Shown: positions 27,542 through 36,356 of the stretch, one piece after another
How positions within the stretch are numbered: the first letter of the stretch is position 1
How the letters are laid out: the number at the start of each line of letters is the position of its first letter
From: Spirosoma profusum
Lineage (GTDB): Bacteria > Bacteroidota > Bacteroidia > Cytophagales > Spirosomataceae
Length of the DNA: 64,000 bases
Reading direction: 5' to 3'
Assembly: GCF_014699005.1 (NCBI RefSeq)
Contig: NZ_JACWZY010000001.1
Coordinates: 248,001-312,000, forward strand
The notes under the pieces: model-generated
Told to the model about the DNA's origin: nothing
The model's database searches: none
Seen by the model: only the letters and a program-made list of their open reading frames with translations
Translations under genes and position numbers: made by a program

Positions 27542-28567
27542 TTACAGAGGTTTAAGGACACTTTTCACTACGTCGCCCCGGTGCATTTTTTCAAAAGCTT
27601 CGTGCCAGTCGGTAATCGACCAGACTCCACCAATGATGGGTTTTACGTCGAGTTGTCCACTGGCAAGCAAGGAGATAACCCGTTCCCAGATAGGCCAGTT
27701 ATGGCTGAAACTACCCTGCAACGTAACGTTTTTCTGAACCAGCGGATCGAGCGAGAAATTGAGCGGCTGGGGTCCCCAACCTACTTTAGTAATGTGGCCA
27801 TTGGGACGTACCAGTTGCATGGCAATTTTGAGCGTAATGCTGGTTCCGGCAGCATCGATCACACAATCGGCCCCCAATCCGTCGACTTTTTTGGCCCATT
27901 CCGTAGCGTCGCCAACAATGGCCGTACAACCATATTGTTCCGCGATGCTCAACCGATGGCGGTCGGCTTCCAGTCCAACAACTGCTACGTCGGCACCGCA
28001 CAGTTTAGCTACTGCCGCACATAAAATGCCAATCGTTCCTGGTCCTAACACAATTACCCGGTCGCCGGGTTTTAGCCGCGAATTTTCAACAACCGCATTG
28101 AACGCTACGCAGCAGGGTTCGGTCAGGCAAGCTTGTTCAAACGCAAGTTGGTCGGGTACGTGGTGCAGGCAGCGGGCCGGTACGCGGACGTAGCGTGTCA
28201 TGGCTCCATTAACACCATAGCCAAAGCCTTTGCGGGTCGGGTCAAGGTTGTAAAGGCCCCGGCGTGTCATGGGGTTTTGCGGGTCGATGACGGCAGCCGT
28301 TTCGCTCACCACTCTATCGCCTTCGCGCCACCCCGATACGCGGCTCCCGAGTTCAATAATGTGGCCGCCAAACTCATGCCCTAGCACAACGGGGTAGTTG
28401 ACGGGCCAGCTATGATCGGCCGTCCATTGGTGGAGATCGCTGCCACAAACGCCGACATTGGCTACCTCCAGCAATACGTCGTCGTCACCGATTTTGGGTC
28501 GCTCAATTTCCCGAATTTCAACAGAGCCTTTTTCGGGAGCGTAATTAACAACCGCAGCAGATTTCAT
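27542..28567 (-). CDS. Zinc-type alcohol/sugar dehydrogenase lacking the structural-zinc cysteines
   Basis: A 341-residue medium-chain dehydrogenase. Catalytic zinc ligands are present (Cys in NVGVCGSDLHQW, His-Glu in LGHEFGGHI), and the Rossmann motif is VIVLGPGTIGILCAA. The region that normally carries four cysteines for structural zinc (after DRVVSETAAV) instead reads without any cysteine, as in some sugar dehydrogenase subgroups. It lies three bases from the SDR gene and is the second gene of the minus operon. The likely role is oxidation of a polyol or sugar to a keto sugar. Confidence 0.9.
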   Translation of the reverse strand: MKSAAVVNYAPEKGSVEIREIERPKIGDDDVLLEVANVGVCGSDLHQWTADHSWPVNYPVVLGHEFGGHIIELGSRVSGWREGDRVVSETAAVIDPQNPMTRRGLYNLDPTRKGFGYGVNGAMTRYVRVPARCLHHVPDQLAFEQACLTEPCCVAFNAVVENSRLKPGDRVIVLGPGTIGILCAAVAKLCGADVAVVGLEADRHRLSIAEQYGCTAIVGDATEWAKKVDGLGADCVIDAAGTSITLKIAMQLVRPNGHITKVGWGPQPLNFSLDPLVQKNVTLQGSFSHNWPIWERVISLLASGQLDVKPIIGGVWSITDWHEAFEKMHRGDVVKSVLKPL

Positions 28568-28614
28568 AAAAAGTTTGAAAAGAAAGGATTAGGAAAACGA
28601 GTTAAAAATGAGCG

Positions 28615-28704
28615 TTTTGTCATGCTGACGAAGGAAGCATCTTAAGGTTTCCGAAAGAGCAAGTAAGGATGCTTTAAGATGCTTCCTTCGTCAGCATGAC
28701 AAAA
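28615..28704. repeat. Family-A palindrome
   Basis: Near-perfect inverted repeat with outer arms TTTTGTCATGCTGACGAAGG and complement, inner AAGCATCTTAA and complement. It lies between the HUMPS gene and the dehydrogenase gene within the minus operon. Confidence 0.82.
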
Positions 28705-28706
28705 AC

Positions 28707-29411
28707 TTATTGGCCAACCACTACGTCACCATAAGCATGGATTTTTTCGCAGATCAGACGTAGCGATGCTTCCAGATTGCCATCGGCGGTTTTAAACGCG
28801 TCGGCGTCGATGGTTAGCGGAGCACCCAGCACAACCAGCGGAGCACCGTATTCGGGACAGCGAATGGCCTGTTCCAGACTAAGCCCGCCCACGGCCTGAA
28901 CCGGCACACGAACCGCCTGTACTATGTCGCGGAGTTGATCGAGCGGGCTGGGCATCCGGTGACCCTGTGCGGCAATACCCCGCCGTTCGTCGTAGCCGAT
29001 GTGGTGAATTACGTAGTCGCAACCCAAATCCTCAAGCCATTTGGCACCAGTTACCATGTCGGGGCAAACCATATTATCGCCCATCACTTTCACCCCAAAA
29101 TCCTGACCAGCTTTCACGACGCATTTGATGGTTTCGGCGTGAGCGCGGGCCATCACCACTACGTGCGTAGCGCCGGCTTTGGCCATCATTTCGGCTTCCA
29201 GATAGCCGCCATCCATCGTTTTTAAATCGGCCACAATAGGTACACCCGGAAACGCTTCGCGAAGCTTTCGGACGCCATGAAGCCCCTCGGCCAGAATAAG
29301 TGGCGTTCCGGCTTCGAGCCAGTCGACACCAGCCCGCATGGCCAGCGCGGCTGTTTCCAGAGCCTCGTCAATATTGGTCAGGTCAAGCGAAATTTGAACA
29401 ATCGGTTTCAT
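28707..29411 (-). CDS. HUMPS-family decarboxylase/aldolase (hexulose-6-phosphate synthase or ketogulonate-6-phosphate decarboxylase type)
   Basis: A 234-residue TIM barrel of the orotidine-phosphate-decarboxylase suprafamily. Family motifs are ISLDLTN at the N-terminus, VADLKTMDGG (the DxKxxD active-site set), IHHIGYDERRG and VQAVGGLS. Members either condense formaldehyde with ribulose-5-phosphate or decarboxylate 3-keto-L-gulonate-6-phosphate; DLKTMDGG is nearest to the first type, but the sugar-oxidoreductase context suits the second. It is the first gene of the minus operon and faces the divergent aldolase operon. The substrate should be a phosphorylated sugar. Confidence 0.85.
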   Translation of the reverse strand: MKPIVQISLDLTNIDEALETAALAMRAGVDWLEAGTPLILAEGLHGVRKLREAFPGVPIVADLKTMDGGYLEAEMMAKAGATHVVVMARAHAETIKCVVKAGQDFGVKVMGDNMVCPDMVTGAKWLEDLGCDYVIHHIGYDERRGIAAQGHRMPSPLDQLRDIVQAVRVPVQAVGGLSLEQAIRCPEYGAPLVVLGAPLTIDADAFKTADGNLEASLRLICEKIHAYGDVVVGQ

Positions 29412-29537
29412 CGAAAAAGATACGTAGTGGTCGTGTTAAGGATGAATAAACCATCGTGGGCGGCTGCATTTAGCGGAATAGGAAATCTGTTTTTTTGCCT
29501 ATTCGCTTCTGGAATAATACTACTCGTAACGTAGCGT

Positions 29538-29585
29538 TTCAGGCTACTCGATTTGCATTAAATTTCGATGAGGGAGTAGCCTGAA
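29538..29585. promoter_or_regulatory. Perfect 12-bp inverted repeat in the divergent promoter region
   Basis: Arms TTCAGGCTACTC (29538-29549) and GAGTAGCCTGAA (29574-29585) are exact complements separated by 24 bases. The element lies 61 bp before the aldolase start and 127 bp from the HUMPS start, inside the only gap between two divergent sugar operons. It may be an operator for a shared regulator or a hairpin in the aldolase leader. Confidence 0.55.
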
Positions 29586-29645
29586 TGAACCATGCGAACG
29601 TAGTATGATTAGTGCCAATAGACTTCCTGATCCCTTGCTTTTCTG

Positions 29646-30470
29646 ATGAGCAATTCGTCCAATTTAAGCCTGCTCCAAAAGCTCAAAAACGGCCAAAACG
29701 TTTACGGAACCTGCATGACATCGACTGGGCCAATGTGGCCGAAAGCGGTTAAGCAGATTGGCCTCGACTTCGTCTTTCTGGACACGGAGCATATTCCCCT
29801 GAATCGCACCGAACTGGCTCGTCTTTGCCAGCAATTCCGGGCTTATCATATTACCCCCATCGTGCGCATTCCGAGCCCTGACCCGTATCTGGCTTGTCAG
29901 GCGATTGACGGTGGAGCGATTGGTATAGTAGCTCCCTATCTCGAATCCGTCGAACAGATTCAGGCGTTGGTGGGCGCGACCAAATATCGCCCGCTGAAAG
30001 GTGAAAAATTAGCTAATTATCTGAATGGTAAGGAAACGCTGTCGCCGGAAATGGAGGCCTATATCAAAGCGTACAACGCCGATCACATCAGCATTGCCAA
30101 CATCGAAAGTGTACCCGCACTGAATCAACTCGATGAATTATTGTCCGTTCCGGGGCTCGACGCCGTATTCATTGGCCCACACGACTTATCGGTAAGCTTA
30201 GGTCTGCCCGAACAATACGACCATCCTGATTTTGAAGCGGCTGTGCGAAGCATTATCCACCAGACGCGCCAGAAAGGATTAGCGATTGGTGTACATTTTT
30301 CGCTCGAACCCGAACGTCAAATCAAGTGGATACGGGAAGGCGCGAATATCGTGGTACATAGTTTCGACATTGCCCTATTCAGCCAGCGTCTGCGCTATGA
30401 CCTAACGGTGATTAAAGACGCTATTGGTGATACGTACAATTCAGAATCCGATACGTCTCTAATCGTCTAA
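29646..30470 (+). CDS. HpcH/HpaI-family aldolase
   Basis: A 274-residue class II aldolase of the HpcH/HpaI/citrate lyase family. Visible motifs are FVFLDTEHIPLNR (catalytic acid/base His), TPIVRIPSPD (Arg), the metal ligand Glu in IANIESVPALNQLDE and Asp in VFIGPHDLSVSLG. Such enzymes split or form 2-keto-3-deoxy acids, giving pyruvate or a related ketoacid plus an aldehyde. It begins a plus-strand operon with the 702-residue membrane protein, five bases downstream, and diverges from the HUMPS operon, so both may serve one catabolic route. Confidence 0.9.
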   Translation: MSNSSNLSLLQKLKNGQNVYGTCMTSTGPMWPKAVKQIGLDFVFLDTEHIPLNRTELARLCQQFRAYHITPIVRIPSPDPYLACQAIDGGAIGIVAPYLESVEQIQALVGATKYRPLKGEKLANYLNGKETLSPEMEAYIKAYNADHISIANIESVPALNQLDELLSVPGLDAVFIGPHDLSVSLGLPEQYDHPDFEAAVRSIIHQTRQKGLAIGVHFSLEPERQIKWIREGANIVVHSFDIALFSQRLRYDLTVIKDAIGDTYNSESDTSLIV

Positions 30471-30475
30471 GGGAT

Positions 30476-32584
30476 ATGGTTGCTGTTAAAACCTTACAAG
30501 CTTCTATCTGGCGCAAACCGGCTATGCTGCTGAGCGGCCTTGCGCTGTCGATTGGATGGGGTATTCGTGGCAATTTCGGTCATGAATACGGAGCCGCTTT
30601 TTCTGGTTGCCTGTCCGCAATCGTCGTGGCACTCGTATCGGGACGTAGCGACTGGCGGCAACGGGTATTATACTTTGCGTTTTTTGGCGCAATCGGTTGG
30701 GGATTTGGCGGTTCGATGTCTTATATGCAGGTGATTGCCTACACACAGAGTGGGCATGGACTGTCGCAATGGTACGGCTACGTAGGGCTGTTTTACATGG
30801 GTTTTTTATGGGCGGCACTAGGCGGGGCTGGTACGTCGTTGGCGGCTGTAGCTGAACGAGAACGTTTGGTGCAGTTGTTTAAACCGATTCTTGTGCTGTT
30901 TGGGGCCTGGTTCATACAAGATTGGGTTGAGGACCCCATCGCCGAATGGTTGCAGTCGGGTCTTGCTTTCGATAATACATGGTCGCGGCACAAAAATCCA
31001 CTGTACTGGCTCGATGCTGATTACATGGCCGCCTTATGGGCATTGCTGGCGATGGCGCTTTACGATTTGTATGACCGGGCTGAAAAAAACGGCTGGTTAT
31101 TACCTGTTTTTGCTGCTGTAGGTGCCTTGGCAGGCTGGGGAATTCAGGCTCTTTTGAACGTAACAGGATTTGATACAAAACTCGCTTCCTGGCTGACGTA
31201 TCCACTGGGCGACCCGACATACGTAAATCCTGAAACCGGTGCGTTGGCGTTCGATGCACACAATTTTCTCAACAACTGGCCGCAGTGGTTTGGTGATTAT
31301 CCGCAGCATATTGGCTGGATAATTGGCTTATTATTGGGCGTTACGTGCTACTTTGTGCGATTTGGGAAATTTCGAGATGGAGCTTCGCTGATTGTCTACA
31401 TGGCGGCTGGCTGGTTACTTTTTTTTCTTGCCATTCCCGTATTGGGTAGCGTCTTAGTTGCCGATTATGGCGGCCTTCGTATGACACCACCACGTAGCGA
31501 CGACTGGGCGGGAATTACAGGCGTTTTTATCGGCGCTATAGTCTGGTTTCGACATAATAAATTGCTTCCGGTAGCCGTGGCTTCGGTCATCTGCGGCACC
31601 ATTGGCGGACTCGGTTTTTCGGGAGTTCAGTGGATCAAACAGTTAATGATGGCACCCGGAAATCCGCGTCGATTGATTGGAAACGGCCTTTCTCCTGATA
31701 GTGCTGAATTCAAAACCATTACGTCCAACTGGGCCGATTGGCAACATCAGAACTGGCATAGCTTTCTGGAACAGACATACGGATTCATGAATGGCATCGC
31801 ACTTATAGTGGCCCTGGGTTATCTGGCTACACGTATCCCGATTCACGACGAGCCGCGTGAATCGAAATCCATAACCGGTAAATGGACGTTAGGTGTTGCG
31901 GCTGTTTTTGTGTGGCTGGCTCTTCCGTACGTCAATCTGGTCAAAAATGTGGAAGACTGGAGTAAAGGCTTAAACCCCGACGTATGGACGCGCTCTGTAA
32001 CGCCTGGCTCAACAGAAACCACAACTGCCCTGTGGGATGTTCCTTATGTGGGTAAACTACCCGGCGTTGATTTGCAATTAACGCCAACGGGCTGGTTCAA
32101 CGTAACGTGGCTACTCGTTTTAGTGCTGTTCATTGTGTTGATACGTCGGCATTTCCGGGAATCGTTTTCCATCATCCCAACAACCTGGTTAGGGCGTGGG
32201 CAACTGATTTATCTGGTATTACTCTGGCTGATGGTGGTTGGGAATTTTGAACGCGCTCTGGTCGTATGGCATCCGAGTCGGCTGCTGACGGAATGGGTCA
32301 TTACGGTCAACGCCATTTTATCCACGTTATTGGTGTTAGTTATTCCGCACGAACGCGAAACGGTTTCGGTTCAGTCGCCCGCATCATTTGCTCCGTTTTA
32401 TCGACAAGTCTGGATTCGTGCTGTGGCTGCCGTTGCCATTTCAAGTGTATTTTTCGTGGTGACAAACCGACTTATCTACCACTATCCCGTGAATGAAAAA
32501 GCGAGTGCTATGATTCACACTCGTTTCGGTCCCGAAGCTGACTGGAAGGCCAAACCCAACCTGAAAAACGCACAGCATAAGTGA
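30476..32584 (+). CDS. Large multi-pass membrane protein of unknown function
   Basis: A 702-residue protein with about 15 or more hydrophobic segments through the whole length. The N-terminus has a distinctive LSIGWGIRGNFGHEYGA segment and the middle a polar loop around residues 230-280. I do not recognise the family. It follows the aldolase gene by five bases, so it is co-transcribed; a transporter or a membrane enzyme acting on the same compound is a reasonable guess from position only. Confidence 0.75.
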   Translation: MVAVKTLQASIWRKPAMLLSGLALSIGWGIRGNFGHEYGAAFSGCLSAIVVALVSGRSDWRQRVLYFAFFGAIGWGFGGSMSYMQVIAYTQSGHGLSQWYGYVGLFYMGFLWAALGGAGTSLAAVAERERLVQLFKPILVLFGAWFIQDWVEDPIAEWLQSGLAFDNTWSRHKNPLYWLDADYMAALWALLAMALYDLYDRAEKNGWLLPVFAAVGALAGWGIQALLNVTGFDTKLASWLTYPLGDPTYVNPETGALAFDAHNFLNNWPQWFGDYPQHIGWIIGLLLGVTCYFVRFGKFRDGASLIVYMAAGWLLFFLAIPVLGSVLVADYGGLRMTPPRSDDWAGITGVFIGAIVWFRHNKLLPVAVASVICGTIGGLGFSGVQWIKQLMMAPGNPRRLIGNGLSPDSAEFKTITSNWADWQHQNWHSFLEQTYGFMNGIALIVALGYLATRIPIHDEPRESKSITGKWTLGVAAVFVWLALPYVNLVKNVEDWSKGLNPDVWTRSVTPGSTETTTALWDVPYVGKLPGVDLQLTPTGWFNVTWLLVLVLFIVLIRRHFRESFSIIPTTWLGRGQLIYLVLLWLMVVGNFERALVVWHPSRLLTEWVITVNAILSTLLVLVIPHERETVSVQSPASFAPFYRQVWIRAVAAVAISSVFFVVTNRLIYHYPVNEKASAMIHTRFGPEADWKAKPNLKNAQHK

Positions 32585-32635
32585 GCGTGTATAACGTAAA
32601 ATGACGTGAACTATGAGATTTCTTTGACTAAAAAG

Positions 32636-32744
32636 CTGACGCACGGCCCTTCGACAAGCTCAGGGTGACCGCCACTTTGATGCTGTTTACTTAAATGATT
32701 CAACTGTCCTGTCACCCTGAGCTTGTCGAAGGGCCGTGCGTCAG
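32636..32744. repeat. Family-C palindrome (CTTCGACAAGCTCAGGGTGAC type)
   Basis: Two exact 34-bp complementary arms (32636-32669 and 32711-32744) are separated by 41 bp. The core CCCTTCGACAAGCTCAGG is one I recall as a widespread intergenic palindrome in many bacterial genomes. It lies between the membrane-protein gene and the phosphodiesterase gene. Confidence 0.85.
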
Positions 32745-32824
32745 TTAGTTTCAACTCAGTCTCTACCAACCAACGTATTATTGCTTCAGAATCTCATAGT
32801 TCGCGTTAAAATGGATAATAAGCA

Positions 32825-33703
32825 ATGAAATTTTTTAAACGTAATCTATTCGTTGTGAAATTTTTTGCATTGTTCATTATTCATTTTACATTATACATTT
32901 ATGGTTACAGTCAGCCTTCTTCCGATTCGATTGATTATTTCCGAAACCAGTTTGTAACACACCCCAAAATGGGCGTTTCGACGCATCGGGGAAATTCGAA
33001 CGTAGCGCCCGAAAATACATTGGCAACGTATCGGGCAGTATTGCAGATGAAAGCCGATTATATAGAAATTGACGTTCGGACAACGAAAGATGGTAAGCTG
33101 ATTATTTTGCACGATGGTACGTTGGATCGCACTACGAACGGTTCTGGCCCAGTAAGCGAACGGACGCTCGATGAACTCAAAAAATTATCAGCGGCAAAAG
33201 GGGCTGATGATACGTTCCAGACAGAACAAATTCCTACTTTAGACGAAGTTTGCCAACTGGTTGCCGACTGGAACGCGCATCATTCATCAAAAACAAACCT
33301 TTATGTCGATTGCAAGGCCGCTGCACCTGAACCTATGGTTGCTATTCTGACAAAATACGGTTTACTGAATGATGCTGTTTTTTATGGTTCAGACAACTAT
33401 TTAGCCTCTTTGCGGAACGTAGCACCAACGGCCAAACTGATGCCTTCGCTACGTAACACCAGGGAAATGATGGCTAAAATTAATCAGCTTCATCCGTTCG
33501 CGTTTGACGTTAGCTGGGCATCGCTTACGGATACGTTAGCAACTCAAATTCATCAACAGGATATTCGCGTTTTTGTGGATTTATTGGGTAACGATGATAC
33601 GTCGGAAAACTACGCCAAAGCAGCTCGTTTGGGCGTTGATGTTATTCAGACAGATCATCTGTTAAACGTGTATCGAACTTTCTCTACGAATACAACCAGA
33701 TAA
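32825..33703 (+). CDS. Exported glycerophosphodiester phosphodiesterase family protein
   Basis: A 292-residue GDPD TIM barrel. The signature is complete: HRGNSNVAPENTLATY, the metal-binding EIDVRTTKDG, and ILHDGTLDRTTNGSG with the catalytic His. An N-terminal hydrophobic segment ending near YGYSQ is a signal peptide, so it acts in the periplasm or outside. It would free glycerol-3-phosphate from glycerophosphodiesters. The stop is 16 bases from the next phosphatase gene, suggesting one transcript and a shared role in phosphate release. Confidence 0.92.
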   Translation: MKFFKRNLFVVKFFALFIIHFTLYIYGYSQPSSDSIDYFRNQFVTHPKMGVSTHRGNSNVAPENTLATYRAVLQMKADYIEIDVRTTKDGKLIILHDGTLDRTTNGSGPVSERTLDELKKLSAAKGADDTFQTEQIPTLDEVCQLVADWNAHHSSKTNLYVDCKAAAPEPMVAILTKYGLLNDAVFYGSDNYLASLRNVAPTAKLMPSLRNTREMMAKINQLHPFAFDVSWASLTDTLATQIHQQDIRVFVDLLGNDDTSENYAKAARLGVDVIQTDHLLNVYRTFSTNTTR

Positions 33704-33719
33704 GTATAACTTTCTCATT

Positions 33720-35096
33720 ATGAAACGCTTCCTCGTTACGTTGTTAGGATTGCAACTGGGAATTTCGGCCTGGGCGCAAACGCATAAAGACTACGTACCA
33801 ACTGTTTATCCTGATCGCCTGATATTAGGCTGGCAGGACAATCCTGCTACGTCGCAATCAGTAAATTGGCGTACGGATTCAACAGTTACGAACGCCGTAG
33901 GTGCCATTGCCGAAGCCGATCCATCTCCCGATTTTGTCAGCAAAGCCACTGTCGTTCCAGCCACAACCGAACGTATCGTACTCGACGGAAAAACAAAACT
34001 TTACCATTTCGTCCATTTTAAAAATCTGAAACCCGCTACGAAATACACATATCGGGTAGGCGATGGTACGTACTGGAGCGAATGGTTTCAGTTTAAGACG
34101 GCGCAGAACGGAGCGGCACCATTTTCGTTTCTGTACTTTGGTGATGCCCAAAATGATATCCGTTCATTATGGTCGCGGGCGATACGTGGCGCCTATTCGA
34201 CTTTGCCGACTGTAAATTTCATGATTCACGCGGGCGATTTAATTACTACGTCGAATGCCGATTGGCAGTGGGGTGAATGGTTTGAAGCAGGTGGCTGGAT
34301 TAATGGTATGGTGCCCACTTTGGCGACTCCGGGAAATCATGAATATTTCAGGGATGAACAGGGGAAATCGCGGGTGTCGCGGCATTGGCGACCTTCGTTT
34401 GTTCTGCCCGAAAACGGTCCGAAAGGGCTGGAAGAAACAACGTATCAGTTTGACTATCAGGGAACGCGATTTATTTCCTTAAATTCACAAGGTGCCCTGC
34501 TCGATTCGGCGGTATTGAATGAACAAGCTAACTGGCTCACGCAGGTATTAAGTAACAATCCGAATCGCTGGACAGTGGTAACGCACCATCATCCAATTTA
34601 CTCAACGAAACAGGGTCGCGACAATGACGAATGGCGCGCTAAAATGGAGCCGATTTACAAAAAATACAACGTGGATCTGGTGCTTCAGGGCCACGATCAT
34701 ACGTATGGCCGTGGGCTAAATATGCCACTTGGAAAGAGTCGTAAACATCCCGATGGACCAATTTACGTAGTGTCGGTAAGTGGTCCGAAAATGTATGATA
34801 TTGGATTACAGAACTGGATGGATCGGGCAGCATCCAATACGCAACTTTATCAAATTATCTCGATTGACGGCGATAAACTGTCGTATCAGTCCTACACCGT
34901 AACGGGTGAAAAATATGATTCGTTTGAATTGACCAAGAACGGTAAAGGGCAGAACACACTGGTCGATCAATCGCCTGCGTTAGCCCCCGAACGGCTGGAA
35001 TTACCGGCTGAGTATCAGAAACGATATAAACCTGAAGAGATGGAGCAGTACCGAAATCGATTCCAGGACTATAAAGCACGTAAGGGCATCAAATAA
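33720..35096 (+). CDS. Purple-acid-phosphatase-type metallophosphoesterase
   Basis: A 458-residue secreted protein (signal cut near AWAQ). Residues about 25-125 are the fibronectin-like N-terminal domain of purple acid phosphatases (PATKYTYRVGDG). The catalytic domain shows all five metal motifs: YFGDAQND, IHAGDLI, TPGNHEYF, VVTHHHPIY and LQGHDHTYGRG. It probably hydrolyses phosphomonoesters outside the cytoplasm, acting after the phosphodiesterase encoded just upstream. The C-terminal about 60 residues are charged and helical. Confidence 0.92.
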   Translation: MKRFLVTLLGLQLGISAWAQTHKDYVPTVYPDRLILGWQDNPATSQSVNWRTDSTVTNAVGAIAEADPSPDFVSKATVVPATTERIVLDGKTKLYHFVHFKNLKPATKYTYRVGDGTYWSEWFQFKTAQNGAAPFSFLYFGDAQNDIRSLWSRAIRGAYSTLPTVNFMIHAGDLITTSNADWQWGEWFEAGGWINGMVPTLATPGNHEYFRDEQGKSRVSRHWRPSFVLPENGPKGLEETTYQFDYQGTRFISLNSQGALLDSAVLNEQANWLTQVLSNNPNRWTVVTHHHPIYSTKQGRDNDEWRAKMEPIYKKYNVDLVLQGHDHTYGRGLNMPLGKSRKHPDGPIYVVSVSGPKMYDIGLQNWMDRAASNTQLYQIISIDGDKLSYQSYTVTGEKYDSFELTKNGKGQNTLVDQSPALAPERLELPAEYQKRYKPEEMEQYRNRFQDYKARKGIK

Positions 35097-35118
35097 AGAA
35101 TAATTCATTAGGTATGAA

Positions 35119-35161
35119 GTGTGATATAGGGTGTATCAACAATCAGCAAATTATATCACAC
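35119..35161. promoter_or_regulatory. Inverted repeat GTGTGATATA / TATATCACAC before the acyltransferase gene
   Basis: Perfect 10-bp arms at 35119-35128 and 35152-35161, only 17 bases before the ATG at 35179. It could hide the start region in an RNA hairpin or serve as an operator; it may also be only a degenerate intergenic palindrome. Confidence 0.4.
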
Positions 35162-35178
35162 ATCACACATAAAAACTC

Positions 35179-36333
35179 ATGCAGAATACTACCAATGCTA
35201 CGTCGTCAGTTGAGCCGACCATTGCTCAACCCGCTCCTGTTAAACGCTTACTCTCCCTCGATACGTTACGTGGTTTCGACATGTTCTGGATTATGGGCGG
35301 TGAAGATATTTTTCATGCGTTGGCGAAAACAACAGGTTGGGCCTGGACCCTTGTTATCGCCGACCAATTCAACCACCCTGATTGGAATGGCTTTCGGGCA
35401 TACGACCTGATTTTCCCTTTGTTTCTATTCATGGCGGGCGTATCAACGCCATTTTCGATTGGTAGCCGACTAGAGAAAAATGCGAACAAATCGGAAATTG
35501 CCCGGAAAATTATTACCCGTGGGCTTATTCTGGTTTTATTGGGAATAATTTACAACAACGGTCTGTTTGTGAAAGCACTTCAGGACACACGTTTCCCGAG
35601 CGTGTTGGGTCGGATTGGGTTGGCAGGTATGTTTGCGCAATTGATTTACCTCTACACTCAACCGCGCACGCAGTACATCTGGTTTGTGGGAATTCTGCTG
35701 GGTTACTGGGCGATCATGATGTTAGTTCCGGTGCCGGGTTGTGGGGAGGGTTTACTGACAATGGAATGCAATCCGGCCAGCTATATTGATACGTTGTTAG
35801 TACCCGGCCGCCTGTATAAAAAGATTCACGACCCTGAAGGTTTGTTCTCAACAATCCCTGCTATTTGTAACGCACTGATGGGCATTTTTGCGGGTACATT
35901 CCTGCGGACGCATGGTCGAAGTGGCAATCAGAAAGCCGTTCGATTGCTAGGCATTGGTGCCGGGTTTATCGTGCTGAGTTTGCTTTGGGATTTTGTTTTT
36001 CCTATCAATAAAAACCTGTGGACCAGCTCGTTTGTGCTGGTAACAGGCGGCCTGAGTTTGGTGCTTTTAGCTGTCTTCTACTGGATTGTTGACGTAAAGG
36101 ATATAAAAGGCTGGACGTTTTTTTTCACCGTTATCGGTATGAATTCCATTCTGATTTATCTGGCGGGCGAATTCATTGATTTTGGTTACGCGGCCCGTTT
36201 CTTCTTTGAGGGGATTCTTAAATTGGCCTCATCTGAAGCTGTTCTGAAAGTAGGCATGGCCCTGGCACTCATTGCTGTAAAATGGGCTTTTCTGTACTTC
36301 ATGTACAAAAAGAATTCCTTTCTGCGGGTATAA
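35179..36333 (+). CDS. HGSNAT-like membrane acyltransferase (copy 1)
   Basis: A 384-residue protein with about ten membrane helices. The N-terminal RLLSLDTLRGFDMFWI is the mark of the heparan-alpha-glucosaminide N-acetyltransferase-like/DUF5009 family, which in its animal member moves an acetyl group across the membrane to terminal glucosamine. Bacterial members are often near amino-sugar genes. It is convergent with the XylR-type regulator and lies between phosphatases and the hexosaminidase operon. A second copy is at 44.1 kb. Acetylation of an amino sugar is the family-based guess. Confidence 0.85.
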   Translation: MQNTTNATSSVEPTIAQPAPVKRLLSLDTLRGFDMFWIMGGEDIFHALAKTTGWAWTLVIADQFNHPDWNGFRAYDLIFPLFLFMAGVSTPFSIGSRLEKNANKSEIARKIITRGLILVLLGIIYNNGLFVKALQDTRFPSVLGRIGLAGMFAQLIYLYTQPRTQYIWFVGILLGYWAIMMLVPVPGCGEGLLTMECNPASYIDTLLVPGRLYKKIHDPEGLFSTIPAICNALMGIFAGTFLRTHGRSGNQKAVRLLGIGAGFIVLSLLWDFVFPINKNLWTSSFVLVTGGLSLVLLAVFYWIVDVKDIKGWTFFFTVIGMNSILIYLAGEFIDFGYAARFFFEGILKLASSEAVLKVGMALALIAVKWAFLYFMYKKNSFLRV

Positions 36334-36356
36334 CGTAACACGAAAACCAGCTATCG

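Noticed and set aside
25726..28193. Plus-strand open frames of 85-196 residues opposite the sugar operon
   Set aside because: The minus-strand proteins there have complete family motifs; the plus frames resemble no protein and overlap them fully.
20924..28704. CRISPR array from repeated palindromes
   Set aside because: Copies are kilobases apart with genes in between, no short regular spacers and no cas genes.
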